DNA of 64,000 nt from Meiothermus sp. (GTDB lineage: Bacteria; Deinococcota; Deinococci; Deinococcales; Thermaceae). Positions within the stretch are counted from its first letter, which is position 1. The number at the start of each line of letters is the position of its first letter. Both the position numbers and the translations under genes were made by a program. The DNA lies in assembly GCF_026004115.1 (NCBI RefSeq), contig NZ_BPIM01000001.1:992001-1056000 (forward strand), given 5' to 3'. Under the pieces are notes generated by a model. The model did not search any database and was not told where the DNA came from. It saw only the letters and a list, made by a program, of their open reading frames with translations. Below are positions 34,355 to 43,556 of the stretch, one piece after another.

Positions 34355-35560
34355 TCAGGGCGAAGCGGAGGGCTCTTCATCGGCACGCACACGCAACCAG
34401 CGGGCCGCCAGGGGCAGGGTAGTACCCTGCACCAGCACCGAGAAGAGCACCACGAAAAAGGTTACGTTGAAGATTTTCTGGGCGGCCTCCACCCCGGCCA
34501 GCAAGGGAAAGGTGGCCAGCACAATAGGAATGGCTCCACGCAGGCCCACCCAGGCAATAAAGGCCTTCTCGTTCCGGGTGAAGCGGGGCGTGGGTAGGCT
34601 GAGCCAAACCGCCACCGGACGGGCTACCAGCATCAGGAACAAGGCCAGCAGAATTGCACTTGGGGCCACCGAGGGCAGTTGGGAAGGAAACACCAGCAGG
34701 CCCAAGGTCAGGAACATACCAATCTCCATCAGCCAGCTGTTGCCTTCATGGAAACTGAGGAGAGCAGTTTTGCGAGGAAAATCGCTGTTGCCCACCACCA
34801 CCCCGGCCACATACGCGGCCAGGAAGCCGCTCCCGCCGAGTACCGCCGTTAGCGAGAAGACCAATAGCATCAGGGTGATGGAAAGAACTGCATACAGCCC
34901 ATCGAAGCTAAGCCGCAGGTAACGCAGCAGCCAGACCGAGGCCCGCCCCAGCCCGTACCCCAGCAGCAGGCCCAGCAGCATCTGCTGGACGAACAGGGGC
35001 AGAATCTGCCAGCCGCTTATTCCGGGCTGGGTCAGGAGCAGGGTCAGGCCCGCCGTCAGGAAAACCGCCATGGGGTCGTTGGTGCCCGACTCGAACTCGA
35101 GCAAAGGTCGCAGCGGCTTGCGCAGACGCACCGCCCGTTCGCGCAAAACGCTGAACACCGCGCTGGCATCGGTGCTGGAAACAATGGCCCCCAGCAAGAG
35201 GGCCTCGAGCCAGCGCAGCTCGAGCACCCAGTAGGCAAAAGCCCCGGTGGCCAGCATGGTAATAAGCACACCCAAAGAAGCCAGCGAAAGCCCCGGCCCC
35301 AGAATGGGTCGCACCGTGCCCCAGCGGGTAAAAAGCCCCCCGGAGTACAAAATAAAAACCAGCGCCACCGTACCCACAAACTGGGCCAGGGCGTAGTTGT
35401 CAAACCAGATACCCCCCGGCCCGTCGCTGCCGGCCAGCATTCCAATAGCCAGAAACAACAAGAGCCCCGGCACCCCCAGCCGCCCACCCAGCTTGGTGGC
35501 CAGCACGCTCAGGAGCAGCAAAACGCTCACAACCAGCAGGATGAGTTCGGCCTTTGGCAA
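34355..35560 (-). CDS. CPA1/NhaP2-type cation:proton antiporter
   Basis: A 401-residue inner membrane antiporter with about 12-13 hydrophobic segments exchanging Na+ or K+ for H+. The family core GAIVSSTDASAVFSVL with FESGTNDPMAVF (the paired Asp motif) and AWVGLRGAIPIVLATFPLL identify the NhaP2/YcgO branch. The C-terminal RCK and CorC domains found in longer NhaP2 proteins are absent, so cytosolic regulation would differ. The start is TTG 35560 with GGAGG 5 nt upstream. It converges on rqcH with a 5-bp gap. Confidence 0.88.
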   Translation of the reverse strand: MPKAELILLVVSVLLLLSVLATKLGGRLGVPGLLLFLAIGMLAGSDGPGGIWFDNYALAQFVGTVALVFILYSGGLFTRWGTVRPILGPGLSLASLGVLITMLATGAFAYWVLELRWLEALLLGAIVSSTDASAVFSVLRERAVRLRKPLRPLLEFESGTNDPMAVFLTAGLTLLLTQPGISGWQILPLFVQQMLLGLLLGYGLGRASVWLLRYLRLSFDGLYAVLSITLMLLVFSLTAVLGGSGFLAAYVAGVVVGNSDFPRKTALLSFHEGNSWLMEIGMFLTLGLLVFPSQLPSVAPSAILLALFLMLVARPVAVWLSLPTPRFTRNEKAFIAWVGLRGAIPIVLATFPLLAGVEAAQKIFNVTFFVVLFSVLVQGTTLPLAARWLRVRADEEPSASP

Positions 35561-35668
35561 CTACACCTCCTTGACCCGGCTGCTCTATTGGGCAGACAGC
35601 GCATTTTCTGGTGCTCAGGGGGCACCCTGGGGTTCAGTATGCCGCCAAAATCAGCGCCAAGCAGCGGC

Positions 35669-36445
35669 TCAGTTCTCAATTCGGGTGTGCAGATCGCCAA
35701 TGCCTTCGATGGCCACTTCCACCTGGTCGCCGCGCTTGAGCTCGCCTACCCCTTCGGGCGTACCGGTCAGTACCACATCGCCAGGCTCTAAGGTCATGAA
35801 GCTGCTGATGTAAGAGAGGATTTTAGCCACCGGGAAGATCATCAGGCTGGTGTGGGCCTCCTGGCGCAGCTCCCCGTTCACATAGGTGCGCAGGGTGGTG
35901 TTCTGGGGGTCAAGCGAGGTAACCAGCCAGGGCCCCAGGGGACAAAACCTGTCGGCGGACTTGGCCCGCACCCACTGCAGGTCGGTTTTTTGTTTGTCGC
36001 GGGCGGTTACGTCCAGAGCGCAGGTGTAGCCCAGCACGTGCTCGAGGGCCTCGTCCTCGGGCACATTCTTCATGCGGCTCTCGATCACCACCGCCAGCTC
36101 CCCTTCGTAGTGCAGCAGGTTGGTGAAGCTGGGGTAGGGCACCACATCGCCGGAGCGGTCGGGGCGGGCCGGATTGGCCGGGTGGGCCAGGGTATTGGGC
36201 CCCTTGAGGAACAGCCCCGGCTCTTTGGGAAGTTCGCCGCCAAAATCGTGGCCCATTTCGCGGATGTGGTCGAGGTAGTTGCGCCCTACGCACACAATCT
36301 TGCTGGGCGTGGCCGGGGCCAGCAGGGTGACCCCGCCCAGGTCAAAGTGACGGCCCGTGGGGTTGCCCGCCGGGCCGTCGGTTTCGTGGATCGTCTCGCC
36401 TTCCAGAACCCCCCATTGACCAGCGCCAAAACGTACAATCTTCAT
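35669..36445 (-). CDS. fumarylacetoacetate hydrolase family protein
   Basis: A 258-residue metal-dependent enzyme of the FAH superfamily, which includes hydrolases, decarboxylases and isomerases of acylpyruvate-like compounds. Landmarks are [17 protein letters not shown], the metal-binding [11 protein letters not shown] segment, [12 protein letters not shown] and [13 protein letters not shown]. The short N-terminal domain and length resemble acylpyruvases or 2-hydroxyhepta-2,4-diene-1,7-dioate isomerases, but no pathway genes are adjacent, so the substrate is open. TATACT lies 9 nt before ATG 36445. Confidence 0.88.
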   Translation of the reverse strand: MKIVRFGAGQWGVLEGETIHETDGPAGNPTGRHFDLGGVTLLAPATPSKIVCVGRNYLDHIREMGHDFGGELPKEPGLFLKGPNTLAHPANPARPDRSGDVVPYPSFTNLLHYEGELAVVIESRMKNVPEDEALEHVLGYTCALDVTARDKQKTDLQWVRAKSADRFCPLGPWLVTSLDPQNTTLRTYVNGELRQEAHTSLMIFPVAKILSYISSFMTLEPGDVVLTGTPEGVGELKRGDQVEVAIEGIGDLHTRIEN

Positions 36446-36609
36446 AGTGGCTCAAGTATACCGTTGTGCATCTCCCCTGCCTTGGGACGTTTGGCTTACC
36501 TGGTTGCCTGCTCAACCGACACTCAAGACGCGCGGGCCGGGGGTGCTAAAGTCTACTTGGGCCGCCTCGAGTTCGGCTTTGTCGAGATAAGAATAGGAAA
36601 GGAGTGTAC

Positions 36610-37461
36610 ATGAACGCACTTTTGCTCTGGATTTTGGGCATTCTGGGGGTGCTGATATTAGTCTGGGGGCTCACCCGCCTGCAGCGCGGTGGACTGGCCT
36701 GGACGGGCTTCGGTCTGGTACTGGGCTTGTTTGGCCTGGGCGGGGCCTGGCTGCACCATCAGTACGGCGTCTCGGTCTTCTGGGGGCTGGGCGTGCTGGG
36801 GGTGCTGCTGCTGGTCTGGGCGCTACTCAACCTGAGGAGCCGGCTGGCCGGCTGGATCACAGCCCTGGCCGTTTTGCTGGCGCTTACCGGCTTTGGCAGC
36901 ATTGCACTCTTGAGCAGCAGCAGCCCCAACCTGCTGACCTCCGGTGCCATTCCCGATCCGCTCAACAATTTCCGCACCAACCCGGCCATACCACCTACTG
37001 CAACCCCCACCACGCCCGAACCCGCCCCAGCAGCCCCCGCGCCCGCAGAGCCCGCCCCGGCCCCTACCAGCCCCGAGCCTGCCCCCACCCCACCGGAGCC
37101 AAGCCTGCCGCAATCCACTCCCGAACCCTCGCCCGCGCCAACGCCCACCACACCGTCGCCCGCACCAACGCCCACCGAGACCACCCCACCCCCGCCTGCC
37201 CAGCCTGTGACCTCGGGCAGCGTGCGCGAGGTTGAGCCAAGCTGTCCTTGCCTCCTGAACGTGAGTGTCAATGCAGCGAACCCCACCGTTCGCATCCTGC
37301 AAGGCAGCACCGAGATTGCCAGCAGCAAGCTGGGGCGCTCGAGCTTCTTGCTCGAGGCAGGCGACTACACCCTGCAGGTCGAGGCCCCCGGCTACCGTAC
37401 CTTCAGCGCCCTGATTAACGTGCCGCGCAACAAAAACCTGGAAGTGGAGCTGGTGCAGTAG
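36610..37461 (+). CDS. membrane protein with proline-rich spacer and PEGA-like domain
   Basis: A 283-residue protein of three parts: four hydrophobic segments in the first 105 residues; a Pro/Ala/Thr/Glu-rich spacer at about 118-195 made of irregular TPEPAPAAP-type repeats; and a beta-rich C-terminal domain at about 210-283 with LEAGDYTLQVEAPGYRTFSA, typical of PEGA domains that contact the cell surface or peptidoglycan. A CPC motif precedes the last domain. No enzyme motif is seen. ATG 36610 is supported by AGGAG 5 nt upstream; an in-frame GTG at 36604 is less likely. Confidence 0.75.
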   Translation: MNALLLWILGILGVLILVWGLTRLQRGGLAWTGFGLVLGLFGLGGAWLHHQYGVSVFWGLGVLGVLLLVWALLNLRSRLAGWITALAVLLALTGFGSIALLSSSSPNLLTSGAIPDPLNNFRTNPAIPPTATPTTPEPAPAAPAPAEPAPAPTSPEPAPTPPEPSLPQSTPEPSPAPTPTTPSPAPTPTETTPPPPAQPVTSGSVREVEPSCPCLLNVSVNAANPTVRILQGSTEIASSKLGRSSFLLEAGDYTLQVEAPGYRTFSALINVPRNKNLEVELVQ

Positions 37462-37588
37462 GGCTCAAGGTTCGAAGCCGAAGGCCATGGCCCCTCGTGA
37501 CGGGCAGAACGGGCTGCGTTTTGCTTTCATTGGCAAGCTCAGATGGGCCCCCAGGGCATTCAGCATTTAGTTTTCGGCTCATTTTTCC

Positions 37589-37617
37589 TTGCAGATTACA
37601 CTACACCCCGGTATGGT
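37589..37617 (+). promoter_or_regulatory. promoter of the large P-loop protein gene
   Basis: TTGCAG (37589-37594), a 17-nt spacer and TATGGT (37612-37617), 9 nt before GTG 37627. Confidence 0.65.
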
Positions 37618-37626
37618 GTAGGTATT

Positions 37627-40389
37627 GTGGGAGAAGTGAGTACACTCTGGCAAAGCTACCTGGAGACCCTGCGCCCACACCTCTCCGGGCGCGACCACCG
37701 GGGCAAAAAGGGGAGCTTGCGCTGGCTCGAGGCTGCCGTGGCCGAGCGCGGTGGACGGGCCGGAACAGTTCGCAACATTTTGTACAAAGACCTGGGCAGC
37801 CCGGAAGAAAAGCTCCGCCTGTTCGAGGTGATCGGCGATTTGTACACCGAGTCGGGCCTGCAAGCGCCCTCGCTGCCCTCGGAGCTGGCCCTGGAGTCGG
37901 CCCGGCGGGCCTTAGGGCGCGACAAGCGCCGGCTATTCCGGCGTTTTGTGCGGGCGCTGGAGCAGGGCGACAAGCCCCAGATGGTGGTGGTCGGGGGGCC
38001 CGCTACCGGCAAGGGCGTGCTGCTGGCGGCGGTGGAGCGGGCGGTGCCCAACTGTCTGATGGTGAACCTGGGGGGGGAGCTGGCCCAGCATCTGCACCCC
38101 CTGGCCGAGAAGCTACATATCGAGCTCGAGGGCATCTTCTCCCAGCTCTCCCCTACCCAGCCCTACGCGCTGCAGGCCGCCCTGCAAGACGAGCTGCGCA
38201 ACGAGATCGCCAAGGCGCTCAACGCTCACGGCAAACCCCTGCTCCTGCGGGCAGAAAAAGAGGGCCAGATTGGGGGGCTTAGCCTGCGCGACGCCCAGGG
38301 CAACCCGGTAGGGCTGGCGGCCTGGGTCGAACCCCTGCTGCGCCGTCTGACCATCCCCTTTTTGGCTGGTCTTTCCGAACCGCCACCCAACCTGGCCTGG
38401 AGCCCGCTCTCGGCCCCCAGCCGGGCCGAGGCCCGCCGCTACGTGAAAGACCGCCTGCCCGACCTGCCCCCCGAGCGGGTGGAGGCCCTGGTGAACCAGG
38501 CCGGGCGCAACTTTGCCGAGCTTTCCCGGCTGGTGCTGCTGGAAGCCGCCCAGACCCACGGGAGCACCCCGAACCTGGCCCAGGACACCACCCTGCGCCC
38601 CATCCTGCATGCGCTGGCTATACTTTCCCCCGAGGCCGACCCGGGGGTTCCGGTAGCTCTGCTGGAAAAAGCCCTGAACAAAGGCCTCGAGCACCTCTCG
38701 CAGGCTGAACGGGCCCTGCTGGCCCCCATGGGCGAGAGCAAGGTACGCCCAGCCCTGCGCACCCTGCTGCCCACCGTACCCGAAAAAGAAGCCCGCAAAC
38801 TGCACACCCTGGCCCTGGATTTTTTCAAGAACGACCTGTTCCGACAGCTTCACCACGCCCGGGGGGCTCAGCGGCTCGACAGGTTGCTGGAGCTGCTTTC
38901 GCAAGACCCCAGCCGGCTTTCGCTCCTGCCCACCCTCTGGGCCGAGTCGCAGCACTGGCCTGGCCCCGAACGCGAAAAACTGGCCATGGCAGTGGTGCGC
39001 TACCGCGCCGTACTGGGCCAGTACGCCCACCCCGAGGCCCTGGAGGCCCTCGATTTACTTTTTCGCTCCGCTGACCCCGCCACGCAGTCCTGGGCCCGGG
39101 TCAAGGCCGCCGAAGCCCGGGTGGACGCGGGGGATTTCCCCGCTGCGCTGGAACTGTTGCCCCCACCCGAAACACTCTCGGGCGACGTGGGGGCCGAGGG
39201 GCTTCTGGTCTGGGCGGCGGTGGAGCGCTGGCAGGGCGATTACGCCCAGGCCGAAGCCTATGTGCAGCAAGCCCTCTCGTTGCCCATCCAGCCTTTTCTG
39301 GCCGACCGGGTGCGGCTATGGCAGGGCTTGGTGGCCAAGGACGCTGGCCGCTTCGAGGAAGCCCTGAAAGCCCTGCGGCAGGTCTCGCACGATCCGCTGC
39401 TGGTGGGGCGGGCCCGCTACCAGTCGGGCGACCTGCTTTTGCGTACCGGCCGGGTCTTCGAGGCCGAGGCCCAGATGCGGCAGGGCCTGGAAGCCCTCGA
39501 GTCCTCGGGCGCACCGCCCGAAGAGGTAGCCCGGGTACGGGCCCGGTTCGGCACCGCCCTGCGGCGCATTGGCAACTTCGAGGAGGCCGAGAAATACCTT
39601 TACCAGTCCATCCGCGAAGCCTCCGACGGGTTTATCCGCGCTCGAGCCATGAGCGAGGCCAGCGTATTGGAGCTCGTACGGGGTCGTCCCCTGGAGGCCC
39701 TGAACCTGCTGGCCGAGGCCGAGGCCTATCTGCGCGAGGTACGCGAACGCCCCGAGGAGGCCCACTACCGCCACCGCCGTACCCTCTACCGCATTGCCGT
39801 GGCCTACTGGGTGCGGGCCTGCGGCCTGCCCTATCTGCCCCCCTATGTGGGCGGGCAAAAAGCACCTGACGCCGAGCGGATTTTGCGAGAGCTGCGCGAA
39901 GAACTCCTTAGCAAAAAGCTTCCCGGCGACCGTTATATTGCCCTGGCGATTGACGTGGCCCTCAAGCTTTCCTTGCTCATGCCGCCCGACCAGGCCGAGG
40001 CCATGATGCAGGGATGTTTGCAGCAAAGCGACCCTTACTTCCAGGCCCAGGCCCGCTTGGGCTATGCCGAGACCCTCGCAAGGCAGGAGAAGTGGGCCGA
40101 GGCCCTGGCGCAGGTGGTGCAGATTGGCGATTTGCAAGACCCCGGGGTGCAGAGCTGGAAACTGGGTCTGGAAACCCAGGCCTTGCTGGGGCTCGGCCAG
40201 GAGGAAGCCGCCTGGAAGAAGCTGCAAAGCTGCATCGGTCTGCCAGCCCCCTACCGCGCCCAGCTGGGCCGGGTGCTGGGGAAAATCTGGCCCGCCCAGG
40301 CGCTGCGCCAGCGGCTCAAAACCCAGTCACCGCTCGCCCTAGACGACTGTTTGGCCCTGCACCTGAGCCAAAAGGCTCCCGCTCAGTGA
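37627..40389 (+). CDS. large P-loop (STAND-like) protein with helical TPR-type repeats
   Basis: A 920-residue soluble protein. An N-terminal helical domain of about 110 residues is followed by a nucleotide-binding module with Walker A GGPATGKG (123-130). The rest is almost entirely amphipathic helix pairs with TPR-like periodicity (ARVDAGDFPAALELL, WQGDYAQAEAYVQQAL, RIGNFEEAEKYLYQSI). This layout resembles STAND ATPases or MalT-like scaffolds, but no C-terminal DNA-binding domain is visible. It may be a protein-interaction platform or regulator. The start is GTG 37627, set by the strong promoter; a second GTG nine bases later is possible. The 3' end overlaps the convergent hydrolase by 7 bp. 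Confidence 0.75.
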   Translation: MGEVSTLWQSYLETLRPHLSGRDHRGKKGSLRWLEAAVAERGGRAGTVRNILYKDLGSPEEKLRLFEVIGDLYTESGLQAPSLPSELALESARRALGRDKRRLFRRFVRALEQGDKPQMVVVGGPATGKGVLLAAVERAVPNCLMVNLGGELAQHLHPLAEKLHIELEGIFSQLSPTQPYALQAALQDELRNEIAKALNAHGKPLLLRAEKEGQIGGLSLRDAQGNPVGLAAWVEPLLRRLTIPFLAGLSEPPPNLAWSPLSAPSRAEARRYVKDRLPDLPPERVEALVNQAGRNFAELSRLVLLEAAQTHGSTPNLAQDTTLRPILHALAILSPEADPGVPVALLEKALNKGLEHLSQAERALLAPMGESKVRPALRTLLPTVPEKEARKLHTLALDFFKNDLFRQLHHARGAQRLDRLLELLSQDPSRLSLLPTLWAESQHWPGPEREKLAMAVVRYRAVLGQYAHPEALEALDLLFRSADPATQSWARVKAAEARVDAGDFPAALELLPPPETLSGDVGAEGLLVWAAVERWQGDYAQAEAYVQQALSLPIQPFLADRVRLWQGLVAKDAGRFEEALKALRQVSHDPLLVGRARYQSGDLLLRTGRVFEAEAQMRQGLEALESSGAPPEEVARVRARFGTALRRIGNFEEAEKYLYQSIREASDGFIRARAMSEASVLELVRGRPLEALNLLAEAEAYLREVRERPEEAHYRHRRTLYRIAVAYWVRACGLPYLPPYVGGQKAPDAERILRELREELLSKKLPGDRYIALAIDVALKLSLLMPPDQAEAMMQGCLQQSDPYFQAQARLGYAETLARQEKWAEALAQVVQIGDLQDPGVQSWKLGLETQALLGLGQEEAAWKKLQSCIGLPAPYRAQLGRVLGKIWPAQALRQRLKTQSPLALDDCLALHLSQKAPAQ

Positions 40390-41099
40390 TCAATTTCCCT
40401 CAAGAAGCCCAGCAAAGCCGTATTAAAAGCTTTGGGGTTCTCCAGGTTGGCCAGATGGCCCGCCTGGGGAATGATGAGTATCCGGCTATCGGGAATTTGT
40501 GCTGCCATCTGCCGTGCGTCCGCAGGAGGGGTCAGGGTGTCCTCTTCGCCCACCAGTATCAGCGCTGGGGTGGCAATATCTGGCAGCAACGGTACCGAGT
40601 CTGGGCGCTCAGCCAGCCCTTTGAGGCTGGCAATGGTCTTGTCTGGATCGACAGCCAGCAAGGTCTGGCGAACCTGCTCCACCAAAGCTGGGTTCCGGGT
40701 GCGCGTAGTCCCGCCAAGGTGACCCGGCAACAACGCTTCGGGCAGAAAACCCGTTCCCTCCTGTCGAATCCGCAAGGCCATCTGGGCCCGAGCCGCTTTT
40801 TGTTCGGGGGTATCGGGGGTGGCGCGGGTGTCGGCCAGCACCAGGCCCGCAAAGCGTTCAGGCTCGAGGTTCCACAGTCTGAAAATCACATACCCACCCA
40901 TGGAAAGCCCCACAAACACCGCCTTCTCCCAGCCACGCGCGTCCATCTTGACCAGCACGTGGGCCGCCGCACTTTCCAGATTCTCGTAGCCCAAAATATC
41001 CGGCACCAGCACGGGGTGCCTCTGGACGAGCAAAAGCTGCTCCTCCCACATGGCCGGGCCGTAAGGAAAGGCATGAAGAAAGATCACCGGAACAGACAT
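40383..41099 (-). CDS. alpha/beta hydrolase
   Basis: A 238-residue alpha/beta-fold hydrolase. The oxyanion region is FLHAFPYGPAMW, the nucleophile elbow GLSMGG carries the catalytic Ser, and the late motifs GEEDTLTPP (acid) and AGHLANLENP (His) complete the triad. It resembles 3-oxoadipate enol-lactonase-like or general esterase members; the substrate cannot be told. ATG 41099 is preferred over an upstream start because TATGCT stands 6 nt before it. Confidence 0.85.
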   Translation of the reverse strand: MSVPVIFLHAFPYGPAMWEEQLLLVQRHPVLVPDILGYENLESAAAHVLVKMDARGWEKAVFVGLSMGGYVIFRLWNLEPERFAGLVLADTRATPDTPEQKAARAQMALRIRQEGTGFLPEALLPGHLGGTTRTRNPALVEQVRQTLLAVDPDKTIASLKGLAERPDSVPLLPDIATPALILVGEEDTLTPPADARQMAAQIPDSRILIIPQAGHLANLENPKAFNTALLGFLREIDH

Positions 41100-41199
41100 G
41101 CCCCAAGCATAGCCGAAAGCCAAATGCTTCCACTACCAGGTGGCCCCGGCATCCAAACTGCGATACATCCAGACACCAGGCCCTTGACCGCGCTACCTG

Positions 41200-41292
41200 T
41201 CGCGTTTCCCATATTTACGCTACACGCGATGCAGCGTAAATTACCCCACACCCCATAGCTTCCAAAGGATGCTGTGTGGGGTATTCGTGGGA
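41200..41292. repeat. double-hairpin repeat, copy A (93 bp)
   Basis: Nearly identical (about 95 % by eye) to 53214-53305 in the opposite orientation. It contains two hairpins: TTTACGCT...AGCGTAAA and ACCCCACA...TGTGGGGT. It lies between two minus-strand genes and is non-coding. It could be an RNA element or a REP-like sequence. Confidence 0.85.
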
Positions 41293-41353
41293 GGCCGCTC
41301 TGGCAGACAAACTTGAGGCATCGGACAAGCTCAATTGAGCACAACCTGGAAGC

Positions 41354-42637
41354 TCACTGTACGAAACCTGGGGGTCGGGCTTCCTTGGATAAACCCTTCA
41401 GAGCCGCCTGGTACAGCTTTTCAATATCGGTTTCGCCGGTTTCCAGTTGCCAGTCGTAGGCAGCCTGAAGCATCCGGCTAAAGTCCTTTCCGGGCTTGTG
41501 GCCCCGCTCGATCAGGTGCCGCCCCAACAAAACCGGCCTCACCGGCACCGGCTGGGGCTCAAAAAACTTCCAGGACTCTGACGACCGACGCTCGCCTCCA
41601 TCGGCCTCGTACAGGGCCCTCAGGGCGGGCAAGTGCGGCCCGGCCTGGGCCTGAAACTTGCGAATGGCCGCCGGGGTGGGCCTGGTAAAGACCGGCACCA
41701 TGTGCAAAGCCGTGGTGACCACCAACTCCTCTCGCAGGTCGTTGGGCAGGCGCAGGTCGCGGGCGATACGAGGAATCAGGTCGGCCCCTACCCGCTCGTG
41801 CCCGTGAAAGCTGTACCAGCCTTCGGGCTTCCAGCGGGCGGTGTCTTTCTTGCCGATGTCGTGCAACAGGGCGTGCCAGCGGTAGCGTGGCGGGGCCCGG
41901 TCAAGTACCTGAAGCACATGCGTGAGTACGTCCCCTTCAGGGTGCCAGCGGGGGTTTTGCAGGAGCAGGTGGGTGTCCTCAAACTCGGGGATCAGGCGCT
42001 GCAGGATTTCCAGGTCGTACAAGTAGCGCACGAAGCGGCTGGGCGTGCCATTCTGAAAGGCCTTATCGAACTCGGCGGTTACACGTTCGATGGCCACATG
42101 CGAGAGCACCTCCGGGGCCGCTGACCGCGCCGCTTCCAGGGTCTTTGGCTCGATTTCGAAGCCGTAGCGCGCCACAAAGCGGCCAGCCCGAATCACCCGC
42201 AGGTAGTCCTCGCGAAAGCGCTGGGCCGGGTCGCCCACCGCCCGCAGCACCCCCGCCTCGATGTCCTGCTGACCGCCGTAGGGGTCGATCACGCGCCCCT
42301 GGGCGTTCAAGGCAATGGCCCCGATGGTGAAGTCGCGCCGAGCCAGATCCTCTTCGATGCTCTGACCCCACTGGACCCTGGCCTTGCGCCCAAAGGTCTC
42401 TACGTCGCGCCGAAAAGTGGTGACCTCGTAAGGATGGCGGTCAATCAGCACCGTGACGGTGCCGTGCTCGATGCCGGTGGGAATGGCCTCGAGGCCATGG
42501 GCTCGGGCCAGGCGCATAACTTCCTCGGGCGGGGCCGGGGTGGCAAAGTCCAGGTCTTCGGGGGTCAGGCCCAGCAGAATATCGCGCACCGCCCCACCCA
42601 CCAGGTACAGGTCGGGTAGGAAGGATAGTTTTTGCAT
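41354..42637 (-). CDS. CCA-type tRNA nucleotidyltransferase with HD domain
   Basis: A 427-residue class II nucleotidyltransferase that adds C and/or A residues to tRNA 3' ends. GGAVRD (14-19) and the catalytic DLD (28-30) are followed by RRDFTIGA and EDYLRVIRAGRF, then an HD domain (HALLHDIGKKD) and a C-terminal part. In Deinococcota the CC-adding and A-adding activities are known to be split between two enzymes, so this may be only one of them. ATG 42637 is chosen since TACCGT lies 6 nt before it; starting further up would add residues outside the family N terminus. Confidence 0.88.
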   Translation of the reverse strand: MQKLSFLPDLYLVGGAVRDILLGLTPEDLDFATPAPPEEVMRLARAHGLEAIPTGIEHGTVTVLIDRHPYEVTTFRRDVETFGRKARVQWGQSIEEDLARRDFTIGAIALNAQGRVIDPYGGQQDIEAGVLRAVGDPAQRFREDYLRVIRAGRFVARYGFEIEPKTLEAARSAAPEVLSHVAIERVTAEFDKAFQNGTPSRFVRYLYDLEILQRLIPEFEDTHLLLQNPRWHPEGDVLTHVLQVLDRAPPRYRWHALLHDIGKKDTARWKPEGWYSFHGHERVGADLIPRIARDLRLPNDLREELVVTTALHMVPVFTRPTPAAIRKFQAQAGPHLPALRALYEADGGERRSSESWKFFEPQPVPVRPVLLGRHLIERGHKPGKDFSRMLQAAYDWQLETGETDIEKLYQAALKGLSKEARPPGFVQ

Positions 42638-42709
42638 GACAGCACGGTAGTCCATAGCCAGCGCCAAACCTTGAAGGTGACAGCTGCGGGGCTTATTGCC
42701 AGGGCGGTT

Positions 42710-43480
42710 TTACACTTCTAGACCCCGCAAACCCTCCACAGAAAGCCCCCTGATTCCGCCCAGCACAAAGCACTCCTCCTCGAGCAGACCCGGCCAGTCT
42801 TGTAGCACTTGAGCGAAATTTTCCTCCGGTCCGGCCTGCGAGGCATGAGCCAGCACCGCGGCCCGGATGGTCGCAGCATAGGGTCGCACATCCACGCGCA
42901 GTGCCACCGAGCAGGCCGAAACCCCGTAGCGCCCAGGGTCAAACTTGGTTCTGGCTACCTGTTCCGTGAGGCGCACAGGGAACAGGAGGTACTTTGGGGG
43001 GTCGGACATCACGTTGCCCGCCCGCCAGAACGCCCCCACAGTAGCCCGGTGCAGGTGAATGTGGTCTGCGTGCCCGTAGTAGCCCTGCGGGTCAAAGCCA
43101 ATCATCACCTGAGGGCGGATCTGGGCTATGTGTGCGAGTAAAACGTCCTCCACCTGCTGCAAGTCCTGGTGCATGAAGCCCTGGGGATTGGCCCGGGCCA
43201 CCTCGAGCGGATAGCCGGAGTCCTGATAGTCCAGAAAAATAGGCTTTTGCAGGCCCAGGATGGCGCAGGCGGCCTCGAGCTCCTTTTGGCGCAGCCTGCC
43301 CAGCGCCGGCCCTTTTGGATAAAGCGATGTATCAATGGCCGGATGCCGAATGCGGCCCTGCTCCCCCCGGGTCGCGCAGATCAGGAAAACTTCGTGGCCC
43401 AGGGAAGCGTATTTGGTCAAGGTACCGGCACAAAAAAACGATTCGTCGTCGGGGTGGGCAAAGATAGCGAGTAGACGCAT
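42710..43480 (-). CDS. PIG-L/LmbE-type zinc deacetylase
   Basis: A 256-residue zinc-dependent de-N-acetylase. AHPDDE (8-13) and HADHIHLH carry the zinc ligands and catalytic Asp. The family includes BshB, MshB and GlcNAc-PI deacetylases; in Deinococcota bacillithiol synthesis makes BshB a reasonable candidate, but several paralogues are usual. A promoter reading CTGACC, 17 nt, TACACT stands upstream on the minus strand with 8 nt to the ATG. Confidence 0.85.
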   Translation of the reverse strand: MRLLAIFAHPDDESFFCAGTLTKYASLGHEVFLICATRGEQGRIRHPAIDTSLYPKGPALGRLRQKELEAACAILGLQKPIFLDYQDSGYPLEVARANPQGFMHQDLQQVEDVLLAHIAQIRPQVMIGFDPQGYYGHADHIHLHRATVGAFWRAGNVMSDPPKYLLFPVRLTEQVARTKFDPGRYGVSACSVALRVDVRPYAATIRAAVLAHASQAGPEENFAQVLQDWPGLLEEECFVLGGIRGLSVEGLRGLEV

Positions 43481-43556
43481 CGCTTCTCAGTGTACCGCTC
43501 TTCACCCAGGAGGTCAGCGCATTTTTTTCGAACGCCCTAGCCTTTGCTTTTTCGAT

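Noticed and set aside
36944-37210. A proline-rich frame inside the PEGA protein gene
   Set aside because: It is the repetitive CCx-rich spacer read in another frame.
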